Source: Ptychodera flava
Lineage: Eukaryota > Hemichordata > Enteropneusta > Ptychoderidae
Assembly (NCBI RefSeq): GCF_041260155.1
Contig: NC_091931.1
Span: forward strand, 22,047,154-22,111,153
DNA: 64,000 nt
Reading direction: 5' to 3'
Shown: piece after piece, positions 13,300 through 24,479 of the stretch
How positions within the stretch are numbered: the stretch's first letter is position 1
How the letters are laid out: every line of letters starts with the position of its first letter
Notes under the pieces: generated by a model
What the model was told of the DNA's origin: nothing
Seen by the model: the letters and a program-made list of their open reading frames with translations, nothing else
Databases searched by the model: none
Program-made: the position numbers and the translations under genes

Positions 13300-14430
13300 A
13301 GCTGCTGAAATATCTTGAAGTTGATAAACATGAAGTCAAAAATCACTAAAGGACACCAGAAAATTTGGAGAAAAAACTTGACTGATGACTGTCCAAGAAA
13401 AAAACAGACCTACAGCTGTAATTGTTAAACTAGAATTAGATATGCACATAATAAGTGAGATAAATACCAAGTCATCTGTACGGGGTGTACCTATTGTAAA
13501 TGTTCAGACATGATTGAAGGACGTGAAAGGTCATATGAAGGTTACCCAAAATCTGGTTTGAAAGTTTTGGTCCCATACTGGTCATTATTTTCACACAGAA
13601 AGTAGCTCTGTAGTGCTATTGGGTAGCCTGGAATTAGGCATGCCCATATTTACTGAGATGCACAGGTCAAGGGTTACCCAAAATTTCGGAAATAACTTTT
13701 GGTCCTATATTATCCTTGTCGAATAAAACCAGATCCCTGACACGATTATGTAGCCTGAAATAAAGTACCTGGATGTGAATAATGTCAAGGGTCATTCTGA
13801 AATTACGGGATAAATTTTAGTCCTTTACTGTGCCATGTCCAAGGGAAAACATGACCTCCAGCACTTCATTTGCCTAGAATTAGGCATGTGCATATTTTAA
13901 AGCTCAATAAGCTTTATCTTTTGGCTATTTTTTTAGAACTTTTTTTTTGTGGTTTCCTTACACTTTTCTGCATTGAATCTCAAAAACTTTAATTAATGCC
14001 AAATATTTAGCATACCAACACAACCTATATATAAGTATAATCTACATTGTTATTGTTCAAAATTGTACTCAAGTCCGGACTATAATTCATTTGTAAACAA
14101 TAAACAATGATTACTACACACATACAATCTGTGCTGACTAAAAGAATACTCAAAATTTCAGCACGACAGATTACAGTCAGACACAGAAGTTGATATACAG
14201 AAGCAGAATACTGAAAACTTGCCACAAGTTACAGCTTCAATGAGCTGCATAGGTAAGGGATCACCCCAAAATTTGGAAATTAATTTTTGGCCCCGTAGTG
14301 GTCCATATCCAAAAGAAAGTTGATTGCTTACTCTGCGGGTAAATGCAAAATGAGAATATGGTGTCTCTCCTGCACCATGGAGGTAGTAGGAGCTCCATGC
14401 CTGCACTAAGGTACTGGCTGTGGGTCAAAG
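13300..14430. repeat. Degenerate ~140-bp tandem repeat
   Basis: Units share the order GGTTACCCAAAAT, TTTTGGTCC, then TAGCCTGGAATTAGGCATG. They recur near 13,550, 13,675, 13,800 and again at 14,260 after an insertion. Strong divergence implies an old array. Confidence 0.65.
13911..14250. mobile_element. Probable MITE inside the tandem array
   Basis: The left end AGCTCAATAAGCTTTATC and the right end near 14,227-14,250 (AAGTTACAGCTTCAATGAGC) are imperfect inverted copies. The segment interrupts the 140-bp array. Similar AGCTGTAACTTTT ends occur at about 10,637 and 43,015. Confidence 0.5.
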
Positions 14431-15518
14431 GTCATAAAAAATAATGGAAAAATCACTGAAAATAGACAATTGCAGATATCAGCACAAAATGACCAATTTA
14501 CATAGAGGCTACCTAAAGTAACCACAAAGTAAAGATCAACTCAATCTGGCCAACAGTTCCCAAGTTCATGATTTTTACCACTTCTGCCTGTTTTCCCTCA
14601 TTTGATATGGACGGATGGATGGACATATATACATACAGTGATGGACATTTTTTCAGCCTATAAGAATAGCTTCCTTTGCTATACATGTGGCTAGTATGGA
14701 AGCTAACACTTCAGGAAAACCTCAGGAAAGCCTGAAAGTCCTACTCTATCCAAAAAACATGAAATGTAAATATTCTTAAGTGTTCCCTGATTGTGCCATA
14801 AGAAAACGGATTAGTAGAATCCATATTATGTCAATGTGGTAGTGTTGCACATATTTGCCTCGTTAGTACTGCTCATGCAAGAAGTTGAAAATGTGTCATT
14901 CATAAAGCTACCTCATACCATGTCAAAACATTGTGGAAATTCACTGCACATGAGTATGTCACATACATGGGAAAGTTGCCATCTTTGAAATTAGCACTAC
15001 AGCTGTAACTCTCATAATACATGTGTTTCCTTTACTTTTGTCTGTGTGTCAACTACATTTCTTGTTCTACTCCCTCATGCATAGTGAAATGCATACAGTT
15101 ATGGTTGTAATGTTGCAATACACATTCTCATTATTGAAGACTGACATCCAGATTGAAATTCAATATTCAACAAGAACACTGCTTGCTACATAATATACAC
15201 AGATTGTTGACACACTGACTACTGAGTATTTAAACATGCTTGAAGAAGTAGAACAAGAAACTGTAGTTGATTGACACAATAGCAAGACACTGCCAATGAC
15301 CTAGTGATGACAATGAGAGTACTGGTACCTGAATGTGTACATAAAAGTTACAGTTCACTGTCTTTGACCCAACTGTGGACAGAACTCTGTCTAAGCATAC
15401 GTGAGTAATGGCTGTTGATGAACACAAATGAAGGCAGATGAAAATATGTGTCCCCTTGCCCCAACACTTCATCTGCATAGACTTAGATAACCCCTGGCAA
15501 ACAGTTTTCTCAGTCCCT
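14431..15518. other. No gene seen
   Basis: AT-rich flank downstream of the minus-strand gene below. Its 3' UTR would fall here. No other exon is evident. Confidence 0.4.
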
Positions 15519-15825
15519 TTATTCTGATCTAACTTGGAGTTTGACATTTTTTGTTCTGCACACTATACTTGGCAATAGCTCCTCTATGTTCTTTTTGATT
15601 TCTGTTCCTGAACAATGGAAGCAGTAGGTGGTGGTGGTATTGCTGCCAGATGTGAGGATATTCTCCTTGGATCCTGTTGCTCCATCTTTCTTTGCATACC
15701 CTGATGATCTTGCAGCCTCTTGCAGGATTATCTTCTTTACGTCTCTGATGTAAGAGTACGGTTTGTCAACCTTTACTGGTGTTGCAGACCATCTCCCACT
15801 CTTCTTGTTGAAGTGTCTGTGATAC
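15519..15825 (-). pseudogene. Last exon of the Kolobok-like gene
   Basis: An uninterrupted 102-codon frame that starts at an acceptor (TTTAAG) without its own ATG, so start-based scans miss it. It begins YHRHFNKKSGRWSATPVKV and continues through a YSYIRDVKKIILQEA helix. It ends after a Ser/Thr-rich tract and a CFHCSGTEIKKN patch that may bind metal. The stop is TAA at 15519-15521. The first base completes a codon from exon 16515-16352. Confidence 0.65.
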
Positions 15826-16351
15826 CTTAAACATTGATTTATAATTTATTGATGAAACTATAAAGAATATTTATGATTTTGGCTCTATCAAACAGGTTCA
15901 GCAAAACTTTATCTCTTGTATTATTAAAATAATATCAGTGTGGAAATTATTTTCCACCGTGAAGAGTTTACTTGATAAACGGGGTAGGGTTGGCAAGGCT
16001 GACTATTTCACATGTGACTGGTATTTTGGTTGCCCATGAAAACAATCACATTTGTGGAAACATTTACAAAGTTGCTCATTATTGAAGCAATCCAATTCAT
16101 TTAACAAGTTTACATCTGTAACCCATTAATTTCATACTGTAGTTTATAATTTTGCAAAAAGCATAATTACTGGCACTTTTCAATAGAAACAATTTTAGCA
16201 CAGGTAATGTTGATTCATTGACCCTTTCTTGGCTGCATTTACATACATGTTGTTTTGCACTTGATGTCAGGATAGAAAGGCTGTAAGGTGTATCTGAATT
16301 GTTCAAACAACGGAAGACTATGATCCTGTCTAATTTTACAATAAAACTCAC

Positions 16352-16515
16352 ATCATTTCACCATTTCTTGTCTTTCTCACTTCTCTGTTGTGGTGTACAT
16401 TGTGGTCAAGAGCAGCCAACCTATTTCCAACTCTATATACTGGTGGTTTGTAAGCAAACCTCTTTGCAGCATACATTAGAACATTTTGTTGAAATTCTCA
16501 CGTTCAGCTGTGTGC
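16352..16515 (-). pseudogene. Exon of the Kolobok-like gene, one frame break
   Basis: The acceptor is TTTTCCAG and the donor GTGAGT. The first part reads RHTAERENFNKMF. The frame then shifts by one base (TTCTAATG, where one C appears lost) and continues MYAAKRFAYKPPVYRVGN and LAALDHNVHHN. This block corresponds to the post-catalytic helix (E-x-F-x-x-M...YA-K-R) of the family. Confidence 0.65.
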
Positions 16516-17657
16516 CTGGAAAATGAAGAATGTGAAACAAAAATTGTAAACGATAACACTTGACATGTCACCCCTCCTAAGACATACATATTCAGATATA
16601 AATCCCTAGTAGTGGTATTTGTATTTCAGCTCACATCACCATTTTTATAGATGGCAACAGATGATTTACCACTCAATTATGATATCTTGCAAGACATACA
16701 TCCATTGTAATTACACTAGCAATGGGTTGCCAGCCAAGCAGTACAAGTCTTTGAAATTGGTGGGTGCAGAGTTACAAAAATTGTAGCTTTTCTGCTGTAT
16801 TTAGTGCGATGGGCCAGGCGCTGTTTGTCCTGTAAACATGTCCATGAAACTGTACAGTCATGCAAGGTCCATGGGATTCCGAAAATGGTTTATTGGAGCT
16901 GTCAGGCCACGGAAAAAAAGAATTGGTTCTGGCCATGGCTTATTTCCAAAATTGGGGAGGTGATGTGCATTTATTTTGTATTTGCTCAGTTCAGTCAGTC
17001 GGCTTTCCAAACATGTATTCAATAGTTCACATTAATGTATTGTACATAATTCTGGAAGGTGCTGATCAGAAAGAAATTTATTTTTTTTTGCTCACTAGAC
17101 TGAAATACATGAGTGTCATATGTATGTTTGTACCCAATCTATGTATGTATGCATGTACTAGTATTCATGGATGGACATGTGTTCTTGTATATCTGTTGGT
17201 CGATTACAAAAACTTGAGAACCACAGCACCTTCCATCTTGTGTACATGTGCAGATGAACAATGGTTTGAAGTGAACTTGTTCAAATGAACTTGATGATTT
17301 CAGAAATATGCAAATGAGTTAAAGAAGTTCAAAATTGGTCAAATTTTTTGATCACAGAAATTGGTAAAGAGTTACCTTTAGAATAGCATTTTACCGACAT
17401 ACTAGCATTCCTTTTGTTATGAAACAGGCCATGCAACAAAATCTGGCAATGTACATAAATGTAGTATATTCAGATGACACTGCTGATGTCAAAGTATCTG
17501 TCATTATTTCAAAATTACCATAAATATACATGCACACTATTGTGCAGCAGCCTGATTAACACATACATTAGGTATGCCAACATTGAATTAGGGTGATTTC
17601 AAACATTTGAGGTAGGGTGGGGTGGGGGCGTTACAATGTCATGTTTTACATTATTAC

Positions 17658-17871
17658 CTGAAATTCAGATAGTATGGAATCTTCTTCAGGAGGGTTTTGT
17701 CCAGAACAATTTTTCTCAGGGCAACATGAGCTGGGCTATCGCTTTTCAACCACTCTCTCTCTCTTTATCATCTGTAAGGGGACCATGGTTACGCTGATTC
17801 ACACCCTCACAATACGGAAGTATCCATGAATGTTCACCACAAACATGGTGCAACACTCCACACAATAGTCC
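17658..17871 (-). pseudogene. Exon with His/Cys insert of the Kolobok-like gene
   Basis: Reads GLLCGVLHHVCGEHSWILPY, then NQRNHGPLTDDKERE. A (GA)n run at about 17,755-17,766 puts the rest (EWLKSDSPAHVALRKIVL) in another frame; one GA unit too many explains it. This could be allelic repeat slippage, assembly error or true decay. The donor is GTAATA at 17657. Confidence 0.6.
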
Positions 17872-17972
17872 CTGAAAAAATGAGATACAATATGCTGCTA
17901 CATTAGGTGCGTTGAATTACTTTGTAAATCATGTTACTGAATATTCAAGTTTACTTGACTTAGCCAGTTTTT

Positions 17973-18010
17973 CTGGTGTTATATGTAGTAGAAGCTACAT
18001 ATAACACCAG
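17973..18010. repeat. Small perfect hairpin
   Basis: CTGGTGTTATATGTAG (17973-17988) and its reverse complement (17995-18010) are separated by 6 nt, within an intron of the Kolobok-like gene. It may be an RNA hairpin or a tiny palindromic insertion. Confidence 0.75.
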
Positions 18011-18225
18011 CTGTTGAGCTGTTGGGAGCTGTTGTGACAATTAAGCATCTGTCCACCATCAGTATTTCAATGACACAAATACGTTTTCTATACATATACT
18101 TGCAGTCAGTGCATAGATTCAAAGTTTGCATTACTTACATTCTCTGAATACTGTCTCTTTATGATCTGCCTTCAAATCATGTGTTACACGTTAATAATGT
18201 TTACACAAACAAATAAGATACTTAC

Positions 18226-18330
18226 CAGAAACTCTTCATAGTTTGATGCAATTTTTACAACAGTGCCAAAATGGTTTACAATATCCTTGCTCCACTTCAG
18301 GAGTAATCTGCACTCCTTGACTTGACCAGC
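18226..18330 (-). pseudogene. Exon of the Kolobok-like gene (WSKDIVNHF)
   Basis: Thirty-five codons, phase 0 at both ends, with acceptor GTATTTCAG and donor GTAAGT. Contains KWSKDIVNHFGTVVKIASN, the segment that precedes the His/Cys insert in the family. The frame is intact. Confidence 0.65.
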
Positions 18331-21256
18331 CTGAAATACAAAGTTTTCAGTTTTGTCAACAACGCAATCAAGTCATGAAAATACTTTCAAATTTCTAATA
18401 AAGGTCAGCAGACATTTTGCACATGACAAATGGCTTACAAACTTGCCTTCCATGCCATGAGAAATAAACATGATATACTAGTTAGGACTGGGAAAATTTT
18501 TGTGTCAATGGCACTACATTCCAAGTTTGCACAGAATACATGTATTTGTGGAATATATTGTACCATGTTTATTTGGTCTCAGTATTGCTGTAACCAAACA
18601 AAAGCTTTAAAGTAACACACACATTAAGAAAATAGTAAAATAGAAAATTGCACATAAAACCACAAATCTTACTCAAGTACCTACAAGCCAATCATCATAC
18701 AACAGACAGTTGGCAAGTTGATTTCTGACCTCTTTCCCATTGTTTTAGCTCTTTTCTATGTTTTTGGAGCTGGCACATCAATTAGCATGAAATCATCCCT
18801 ACAATTTATGATAATATCCAAGTCAGAGTACATACATGCATGCAATGGATGCTGACTGATCCCATAAAAGTTAGCATTAGAATTGATTGTCATAGCATAC
18901 AAAAAACATAAAGGGCTACATATCAAACTATTGCTCCATGTGCCATGTACACATACAGCAAATGGGAACAAAGGCTTCACTTTACCTTTACTATTTTTTT
19001 TCCAAGGTTCTTTGCTGTGTGCCAAATATCATGTGAGTGTTTCAGATCTGAGTTTGTTCTCTCTGCATGGGAAAATGAATGTTTATCATTTTAATATTTT
19101 TCAAAACTTAGTTGTTCATGTAACAATGATTAACAACACTTGTCTATGCAAATTTGTCACTTCACCTTAGTAAATAAATTGAAAGAATCTACAAAATAAA
19201 CATCATCCTCAGCATAAACTCCACCATCATCTTCAGGATCACATTCTTGAGTCACATCTAAGAAGTAACAGTTATCTGAACAAAGTAAATACATTTCTAC
19301 TGTTGAATGCTATGGTCACACGTGATAAACCATGTTAGATCACCAATAGTGTTATAATTCAGTGGTACAAGTGTAACTTTGTCAACTCTCAAATTCATAT
19401 GCTGCTGTATGACTGCAAACATTGCCTGAGTACAACTTCCACTTTTACGCAATACAGCAGAGTACATGTATTTTCAAGATAAGAATATAAACTTACTCAA
19501 ATGGGTAAATGAATGACTCTGACATCTTCTTCACACTCTTTCTCTTTTCTTCTTTCCTGTGTAAGTGGAAAATTAGAGCTTCATATATGATAACAAACAT
19601 AAAAGAGCATTTTGATAGAGTTTACTATTTTGAGAGGGCTCAGAGGTTCTCATGTAAATTGTAATTTCATATACCAGTGGACAGTTACACAACAGTCACA
19701 CATTGTGAATATTTGTCTGATATACACCCATTGCTCACGACCGTGCAACATAACACAGTCAGTTTATACCTCCATGAAAAACAACATTGAACATTATTAA
19801 ACATTAAAACTTACAGATCTGATTTGATCTTAATGCCTAAGCTAAGACAGAATATCATGAATACTGAGTTTGCACACACTGGATGTATCACTTTAAATGG
19901 CTCACTGGTTATGTTCTCAACAGTTATAAGAAATTATAAATAATGTTGCATACATTTTGGTACACCACTATATCCATCTGTTGAATCACTGCCACTGTCT
20001 TCAATCGCAGACATGCCTGTCAGTGTCGTGCTGCCAACCTTAATACTGAAAGAAAACATAATTGAGTCAAATGCAATGCTGACTGCAACTATAAGAATTA
20101 CTAGCTGGTATGTCTTCCACTACAGCAGCTGCACTCATTATAATATTTTGCATAGACCTACTACTGATAGAAAGTGCAACTTTTTAAAAATTTACCTGCA
20201 ATCCGAATCCATTGATATTTCAGACACTTCAGGGGCTGATATTTTCTGTAGAGTTTCTTTGTTTGGACCTGGGGTTGACATCATAGGTGCACTTACAGCA
20301 TTAACAGTGGAGGGGGAAACGCTGACAGGTTGAACTGCATAGTACCTTGTGTGAAAAATGTAAAGGATAAGTCTCAATAATGCTCTGTTACCCTATCTCT
20401 TCCTACCTCCTTGTCATGTCCTATTTTTCACAGCAGTCGATGCATAAGTTTAAAATACTATGGCAGTACTTTGTGACTCATTTCATTGCAATGAAAAGAG
20501 AAATACACGAAACTTCACATTTATACGCAAATATAACATTTACATCTGAATGTACCTGCCCCTTCCCCAGCACACACGTTTGCACATTGTCACAAGATGT
20601 ACATCATCACCAGTCCCCCACTTATAAAACACTCAGAAACAGGGAAGCACTGATTGAATGAAAATGCTTGCAAAACTGCATGGAGCCCAGCTCCATGGCT
20701 GGGGTAACGGCTCGATGAACAGGGTTAAAAAATTAAACTTGGCACTAACAAGATGTGATCTGTTTACGATGCATTCACAGGCACAGGCAGGCAGAAATGG
20801 ACAATTTATATCTGAAAAAATGCAAACACAATTTGGAGACTTACCCATCACACGCATGTGCGTTTACAGGACAAGTTACAACTACTATGATTTTTATCAC
20901 TGTCCAAAAAGAATCTGTACCGAGTGGCGTTCTAATTATTTGTATAAATTTCGTGGGTTGACGGTCACGATTCAAGTTTCAACCACAGTCCCTCTATCCA
21001 TGCTCTATCCATGACCCACAGAGGGACTGTGTTTCAACGCAAGTTACAATGAACGCGGTATATACTACACCACATCGCACGTCAATTCATAACAACGGAA
21101 TCAAGACAAAGGCAGTCATAAAATCGAGGGCATTTTCGTATATTTAATCACAATTTCTCAATACTGTCCGAGCATCGACTTGCAGAAAAAGAACGCATCA
21201 AACATCATGCCACCAAACAAAGCGACCATCATCGCTTTGGACGGTGGGGTAACCGG

Positions 21257-21993
21257 AGAAGTCGGCCAGTTGCGAACTCGGCCAGCGCCGGTGCCGACCA
21301 ACTCGGCCAGTGGGAGAAGTCAGCCAGGAGAAGTCGGCCACTCGCAACAAAGCAATATGATTGCATACGCATTCTCTTCACAGTTGAATATGCCAAACAA
21401 TTTTAACTTTTTACTACCATAGTTTTTGTTATTTTGTCGGTTTAATACCACTACGAACATTCAGTAAACAACTCGAAGTCGAAGAGCTCCCACGTCCACC
21501 CTGCAAAACATGTACAGTCTGCCTCAGTGTTTCTGGAGATCGCGCGCGTACCGTGTTAAAAGTTAAGGCAAACATTATGCCATTTCTTCAGTAAAATTCA
21601 TGGCTTGATGACTCTAAACTAATTTGCTTCACCATCTCCTATGACTTTTTAACGAACTTCAAGTGTAAATGACGAAGGCTGCAAAACTCGCTACCACGAT
21701 CGCGATTCACCGCCATCTTCAATTAATTTTACCCAATGTGTGTTTATCATACGTGCGTTGAAATGTGATCTGTGAAGTTTGCAAACATTACGCTCATCTT
21801 ATGAATGACATTTAGATCTCATATAACTTTAGTAAAACTTCAAAAAAAGAAACACTATAATGGAGCATATATTCTAATGCATTGGATGCATACTGTACTG
21901 GCCGAGTTCGCCCACTGGCCGACTTCTCCAACTGGCCGAGTTCGTAACTGGCCGAGTTCTCCAACTGGCCGAGTTCGCAACTGGCCGACTTCT
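21257..21993. mobile_element. MITE with subterminal TGGCCGAGTT repeats
   Basis: The left end (21257-21345) and right end (21898-21993) hold the same ~16-bp unit (AACTGGCCGAGTTCGC) in opposite orientation: about five to six copies on the right and four to five on the left. The outermost units match as GAGAAGTCGGCCAGTTGCG. A similar ~14-bp word (GACGGTGGGG) flanks both sides. It sits in intron 1 of the Kolobok-like gene. No coding content. Confidence 0.7.
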
Positions 21994-22020
21994 CTTGTAT
22001 TCGACGGTGGGGGTACTTAC

Positions 22021-22216
22021 TGGTCGATCAGAAATCGTGCAACTTCGGCATTTGCAAACTGTTGTCTTCTTTAACTGTCTTCCAGCGATCTATCTCTTCC
22101 CAGATATTTATTTTACCAGCATTCCGTCGAGTTTTAGCCCGTTTCTTAGCAGAATCACTAGGTATTCGGCGACCCGCTGGACGCTTTCGCTTTTCTGCTT
22201 CGTCGAGCGACGCCAT
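22021..22216 (-). pseudogene. First exon of the Kolobok-like gene
   Basis: Starts MASLDEAEKRKRPAGRR, continues with a Lys/Arg-rich stretch and INIWEEIDRWKTVKED. This matches the N-terminal module (basic region plus an R-V-N-I...RW-x-x-L-K helix) I recall from the same invertebrate family. After SLQ the frame changes, and NAEVARFLID runs to a GTAAGT donor at 22020. The two spliced bases CA plus G of exon 20345-20196 keep phase. Confidence 0.6.
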
Positions 22217-22866
22217 GTTGAATGTGAGTAGAACGGTATGCGCATGCGCACATGAAGAATTACGTAGCATTTCGCGTGTCAACAGTGTTGTATTCCAGTC
22301 CGGACAAGAATGGAAATTGGCGATATAAAAACGCTCGTTGTTGGCCTATAGTATGCGTTGCGATCCCAACTGATGTGTGACTCTGCGTTATTTGGTAGGA
22401 CAATTAACATAAGTAAGTCATCATTGAAAACAAAAATAGGAAAAAAAATGTCAAAAGTTACAGCTTATGGAACTTTAATATTTTCACAGTCTGCCTTGTG
22501 TAGCAGTATTTGTCAACTGCGCCGTGTTAGAAGTGATAACTTTTTCATACAGCTCATGTTTGTCCCCTGCACACAAATGGTTTACTCTTTTTCTTGAAGT
22601 TTTTATGAGTACTTTTTATTCCCCACCATAAAAACCTTACAAGACAGAAAGAGACGCGTTCTTGTTCACTAGACTGCGAAACAGTAGACTTGGACAAAGG
22701 TCATTCCCGAAAAGTCGGTCAATTTGATATACTCCGACCTAAAAACGAAGGTAAGTTAAAACTTTGTTTCTTCTGATTTTGCTGTGAACATTTAGCCTAT
22801 TATTTCGTAGGGTTGCGTTAAAAAACGTATTGTGTACTTTTGATTACGAATTTTACAGTAGCATTG
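22217..22866. other. No gene seen
   Basis: Upstream flank of the minus-strand gene. TGCGCATGCGCA at about 22,237 is an NRF1-like palindrome that could belong to its promoter. Nothing else is identifiable. Confidence 0.4.
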
Positions 22867-22867
22867 A

Positions 22868-22931
22868 TCGTAAAACATACATACATAATACATACATACA
22901 TACATACATACATACATACATACATACATAC
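22868..22931. repeat. (CATA)n microsatellite
   Basis: Nearly uninterrupted CATA units ending directly at the MITE that starts at 22934. Confidence 0.95.
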
Positions 22932-22933
22932 CG

Positions 22934-23238
22934 TTAGGGACTGGTCAGTTTCTTCGGCCTGGTGGGCGGTGGATTCATGGGGGAGGGGTGGGGTGGGTCA
23001 CCCTGTTTTAACTTTGGTGATAGGGGGGGGGTCACCATGTTTTTGAAATGCCCAATTTGGGGGGGGGGGGTCAGTGTGTTTTTGAATTTCGACACAGGCT
23101 TATCATTGCCTAAAATGCATCGTGTCAGCCTCAAATTTCATCATTCACTGAAGGGGGTGAAGTCATGTCGGGCAAACTTAGAAAAAAGGCGATATTTCAG
23201 TGAATTTTGAGCGGATTTCTTGTCTGGTGAGTCCCTAA
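22934..23238. mobile_element. G-rich MITE, TTAGGGACT ends
   Basis: Starts TTAGGGACTGGTCAG and ends AGTCCCTAA (23230-23238), a short inverted pair. The body has G-runs and GTCACCATGTTTTTGAAATG. A truncated inverted relative lies at 47,150-47,406, so the family is dispersed. Confidence 0.75.
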
Positions 23239-23367
23239 TAACCAAGCTGTCGATGAGTGTTGGCAATTTGTAATTTGGATGGAAAATTTTTCGAAATATC
23301 GTCGAACAAACTTGCGCAAAGGGTGCTTGCGGCGGAACATGGACGCTAGTCTATGTATGGAATATCC

Positions 23368-23456
23368 CATAGCTGTGGTGGCGGGGTTAAAATCGTAAAA
23401 GTCAAAACCAGCCCGTAAAAGGCATGAATCCCGTCTGAAAACACCACAGCTATGGA
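23368..23456. repeat. Inverted repeat CCATAGCTGTGGTG
   Basis: CCATAGCTGTGGTG near 23,369 and CACCACAGCTATGG near 23,442 are reverse complements. CACAGCTATG recurs near 23,460. The whole 23,240-23,680 stretch has no supported gene. Confidence 0.65.
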
Positions 23457-23678
23457 CCCACAGCTATGTTACCGGTGTTGTGGTGTGAGGCCGTATAATG
23501 CCGCTAACACACAGCCCGGCCCTGCCACGCAGAGCTATGGTTCTGCCGTCCGACCCAAATACCCGGGCTAAACCTCGAGCTCTACAACCAAGTTTGCAAA
23601 TATGTCGGGGTAGTGTTGATATAAGGTTACTCCCCAGTTTGCTGGAAAAGGTATACTTAAATTCAAAGCTTCGACTCC

Positions 23679-23831
23679 TCATGTCGGCATTCTGCAATGT
23701 CGGCATTCTGCATCGCATATTATCATGTCGGCATTCTGCATCGCATAATGGCATTTCCGCATTCTGCATCGCCTAATGGCATGGCCACATTCTGCATCGC
23801 ATAATGGCATGGCCACATTCTGCATCGCATA
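23679..23831. repeat. ~29-bp tandem repeat (GCATTCTGCATCGCATAATG)
   Basis: About six units of a GCATTCTGCATCGCAT core followed by AATGGCATG. It abuts the 101-bp dispersed repeat. The short frames read from it on both strands are repeat artefacts. Confidence 0.85.
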
Positions 23832-23932
23832 ATCAGTCTGCCCGATCGCCATAAAAGGAGTGCTCATTTAAATATATTAATATTCATAAGAAGGGCGTTG
23901 CCATAGATCCCTTCTGGGTTCCAACCAATCGG
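23832..23932 (+). repeat. 101-bp dispersed repeat, copy 1
   Basis: Identical over 101 bp to the reverse complement of 48,865-48,965. It ends 107 bp before the HIRAN gene's ATG. It may be a short transposon end or SINE-like unit, and the adjoining ~29-bp tandem units appear in similar but diverged form beside the second copy. Confidence 0.9.
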
Positions 23933-24039
23933 GTCAATGAGATCTCACAGTGGAATAGGTCATGCTGGGTCACAATAAATTCGCGGTTTGTTTTGATATT
24001 GTCGTCTGCGTTTACAATTCGTAGACGACAGCATACAAA

Positions 24040-24348
24040 ATGCCGAAAGTGATTATACATCGTGTCATGGCAGTTGGAATGCTGCATTATGACGGTCTCC
24101 TGACTCAAGGTAGAGCCTACCGTTTGATGCGTGAGGAGGACAACCCTCACGATCAAAATGCAGTTGCGATCGTCGAGAATTTCGCGGAAGCTCGGCACAT
24201 TTTGGGCCATTTGAAGAGAGATGCAGCTCGATTAATTTCCGAAGTGATCGATGCACGTCTTTCTTCAAATGGCGTATACTATCTAAAGGTACAGTGCCGC
24301 GCACACGACCGGTCGTACGACTCAATTTTCGTCGTGGGTTTTTTGTAA
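24040..24348 (+). CDS. Stand-alone HIRAN-domain protein
   Basis: A 102-residue single-exon frame with ATG at 24040 and adenine at -3. The whole protein is one HIRAN domain: G13-x-L-H-Y-D-G, then YRLMREEDNPHDQNAVAIVE (residues 28-47) and LGHLKRDAARLISEVIDA. In HLTF and Rad5-type remodellers this fold binds free 3' DNA ends; here no helicase or RING follows. It could act in repair or DNA processing, or be cargo of a mobile element, as small HIRAN genes are multi-copy in some invertebrates. A perfect ACGACCGGTCGT palindrome sits inside the gene at 24305-24316, and the satellite built on that word starts nearby. Domain call is firm; function is inferred. Confidence 0.75.
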   Translation: MPKVIIHRVMAVGMLHYDGLLTQGRAYRLMREEDNPHDQNAVAIVENFAEARHILGHLKRDAARLISEVIDARLSSNGVYYLKVQCRAHDRSYDSIFVVGFL

Positions 24349-24479
24349 TATGCGCCGTTCGAGTTAGTCATGACCGTTTTAAACACGCATGCGTGACATG
24401 GTAATTCCCACCAATCTTTTTCAGCCGGATATGTTGTAATTCTTTCCGACACCAGAAGTTGGACAAATTTTCACTGACT

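Larger units (their letters stand above)
15519..22216 (-). pseudogene. Decayed transposase-derived gene, Kolobok-like, multi-exon
   Basis: Candidate exons on the minus strand: 22216-22021, 20345-20196, 20045-19954 (donor uncertain), 19257-19166, 18330-18226, 17871-17658, 16515-16352 and 15825-15519. Most have good donors (GTAAGT, GTGAGT) and C/T-rich acceptors, and exon phases match where checked. The C-terminal part reads WSKDIVNHF, LLCGVLHHVCGEHSW, then a RHTAERENF segment and FNKKSGRW. These match my memory of a multi-copy invertebrate and fish family of Kolobok-like transposases with a His/Cys insert. No exon for the central catalytic Asp residues was found between 19,166 and 18,330, so that part may be deleted. 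Three exons carry frame breaks. Family assignment is moderate; coding origin is strong. Confidence 0.6.

Noticed and set aside
16804-17288. 73- and 142-codon plus frames
   Set aside because: They lie in an intron of the minus-strand gene with no recognisable domain.
23464-23867. Cys/Met-rich frames (QNADM-type repeats)
   Set aside because: Readings of the 29-bp tandem repeat and its flank.
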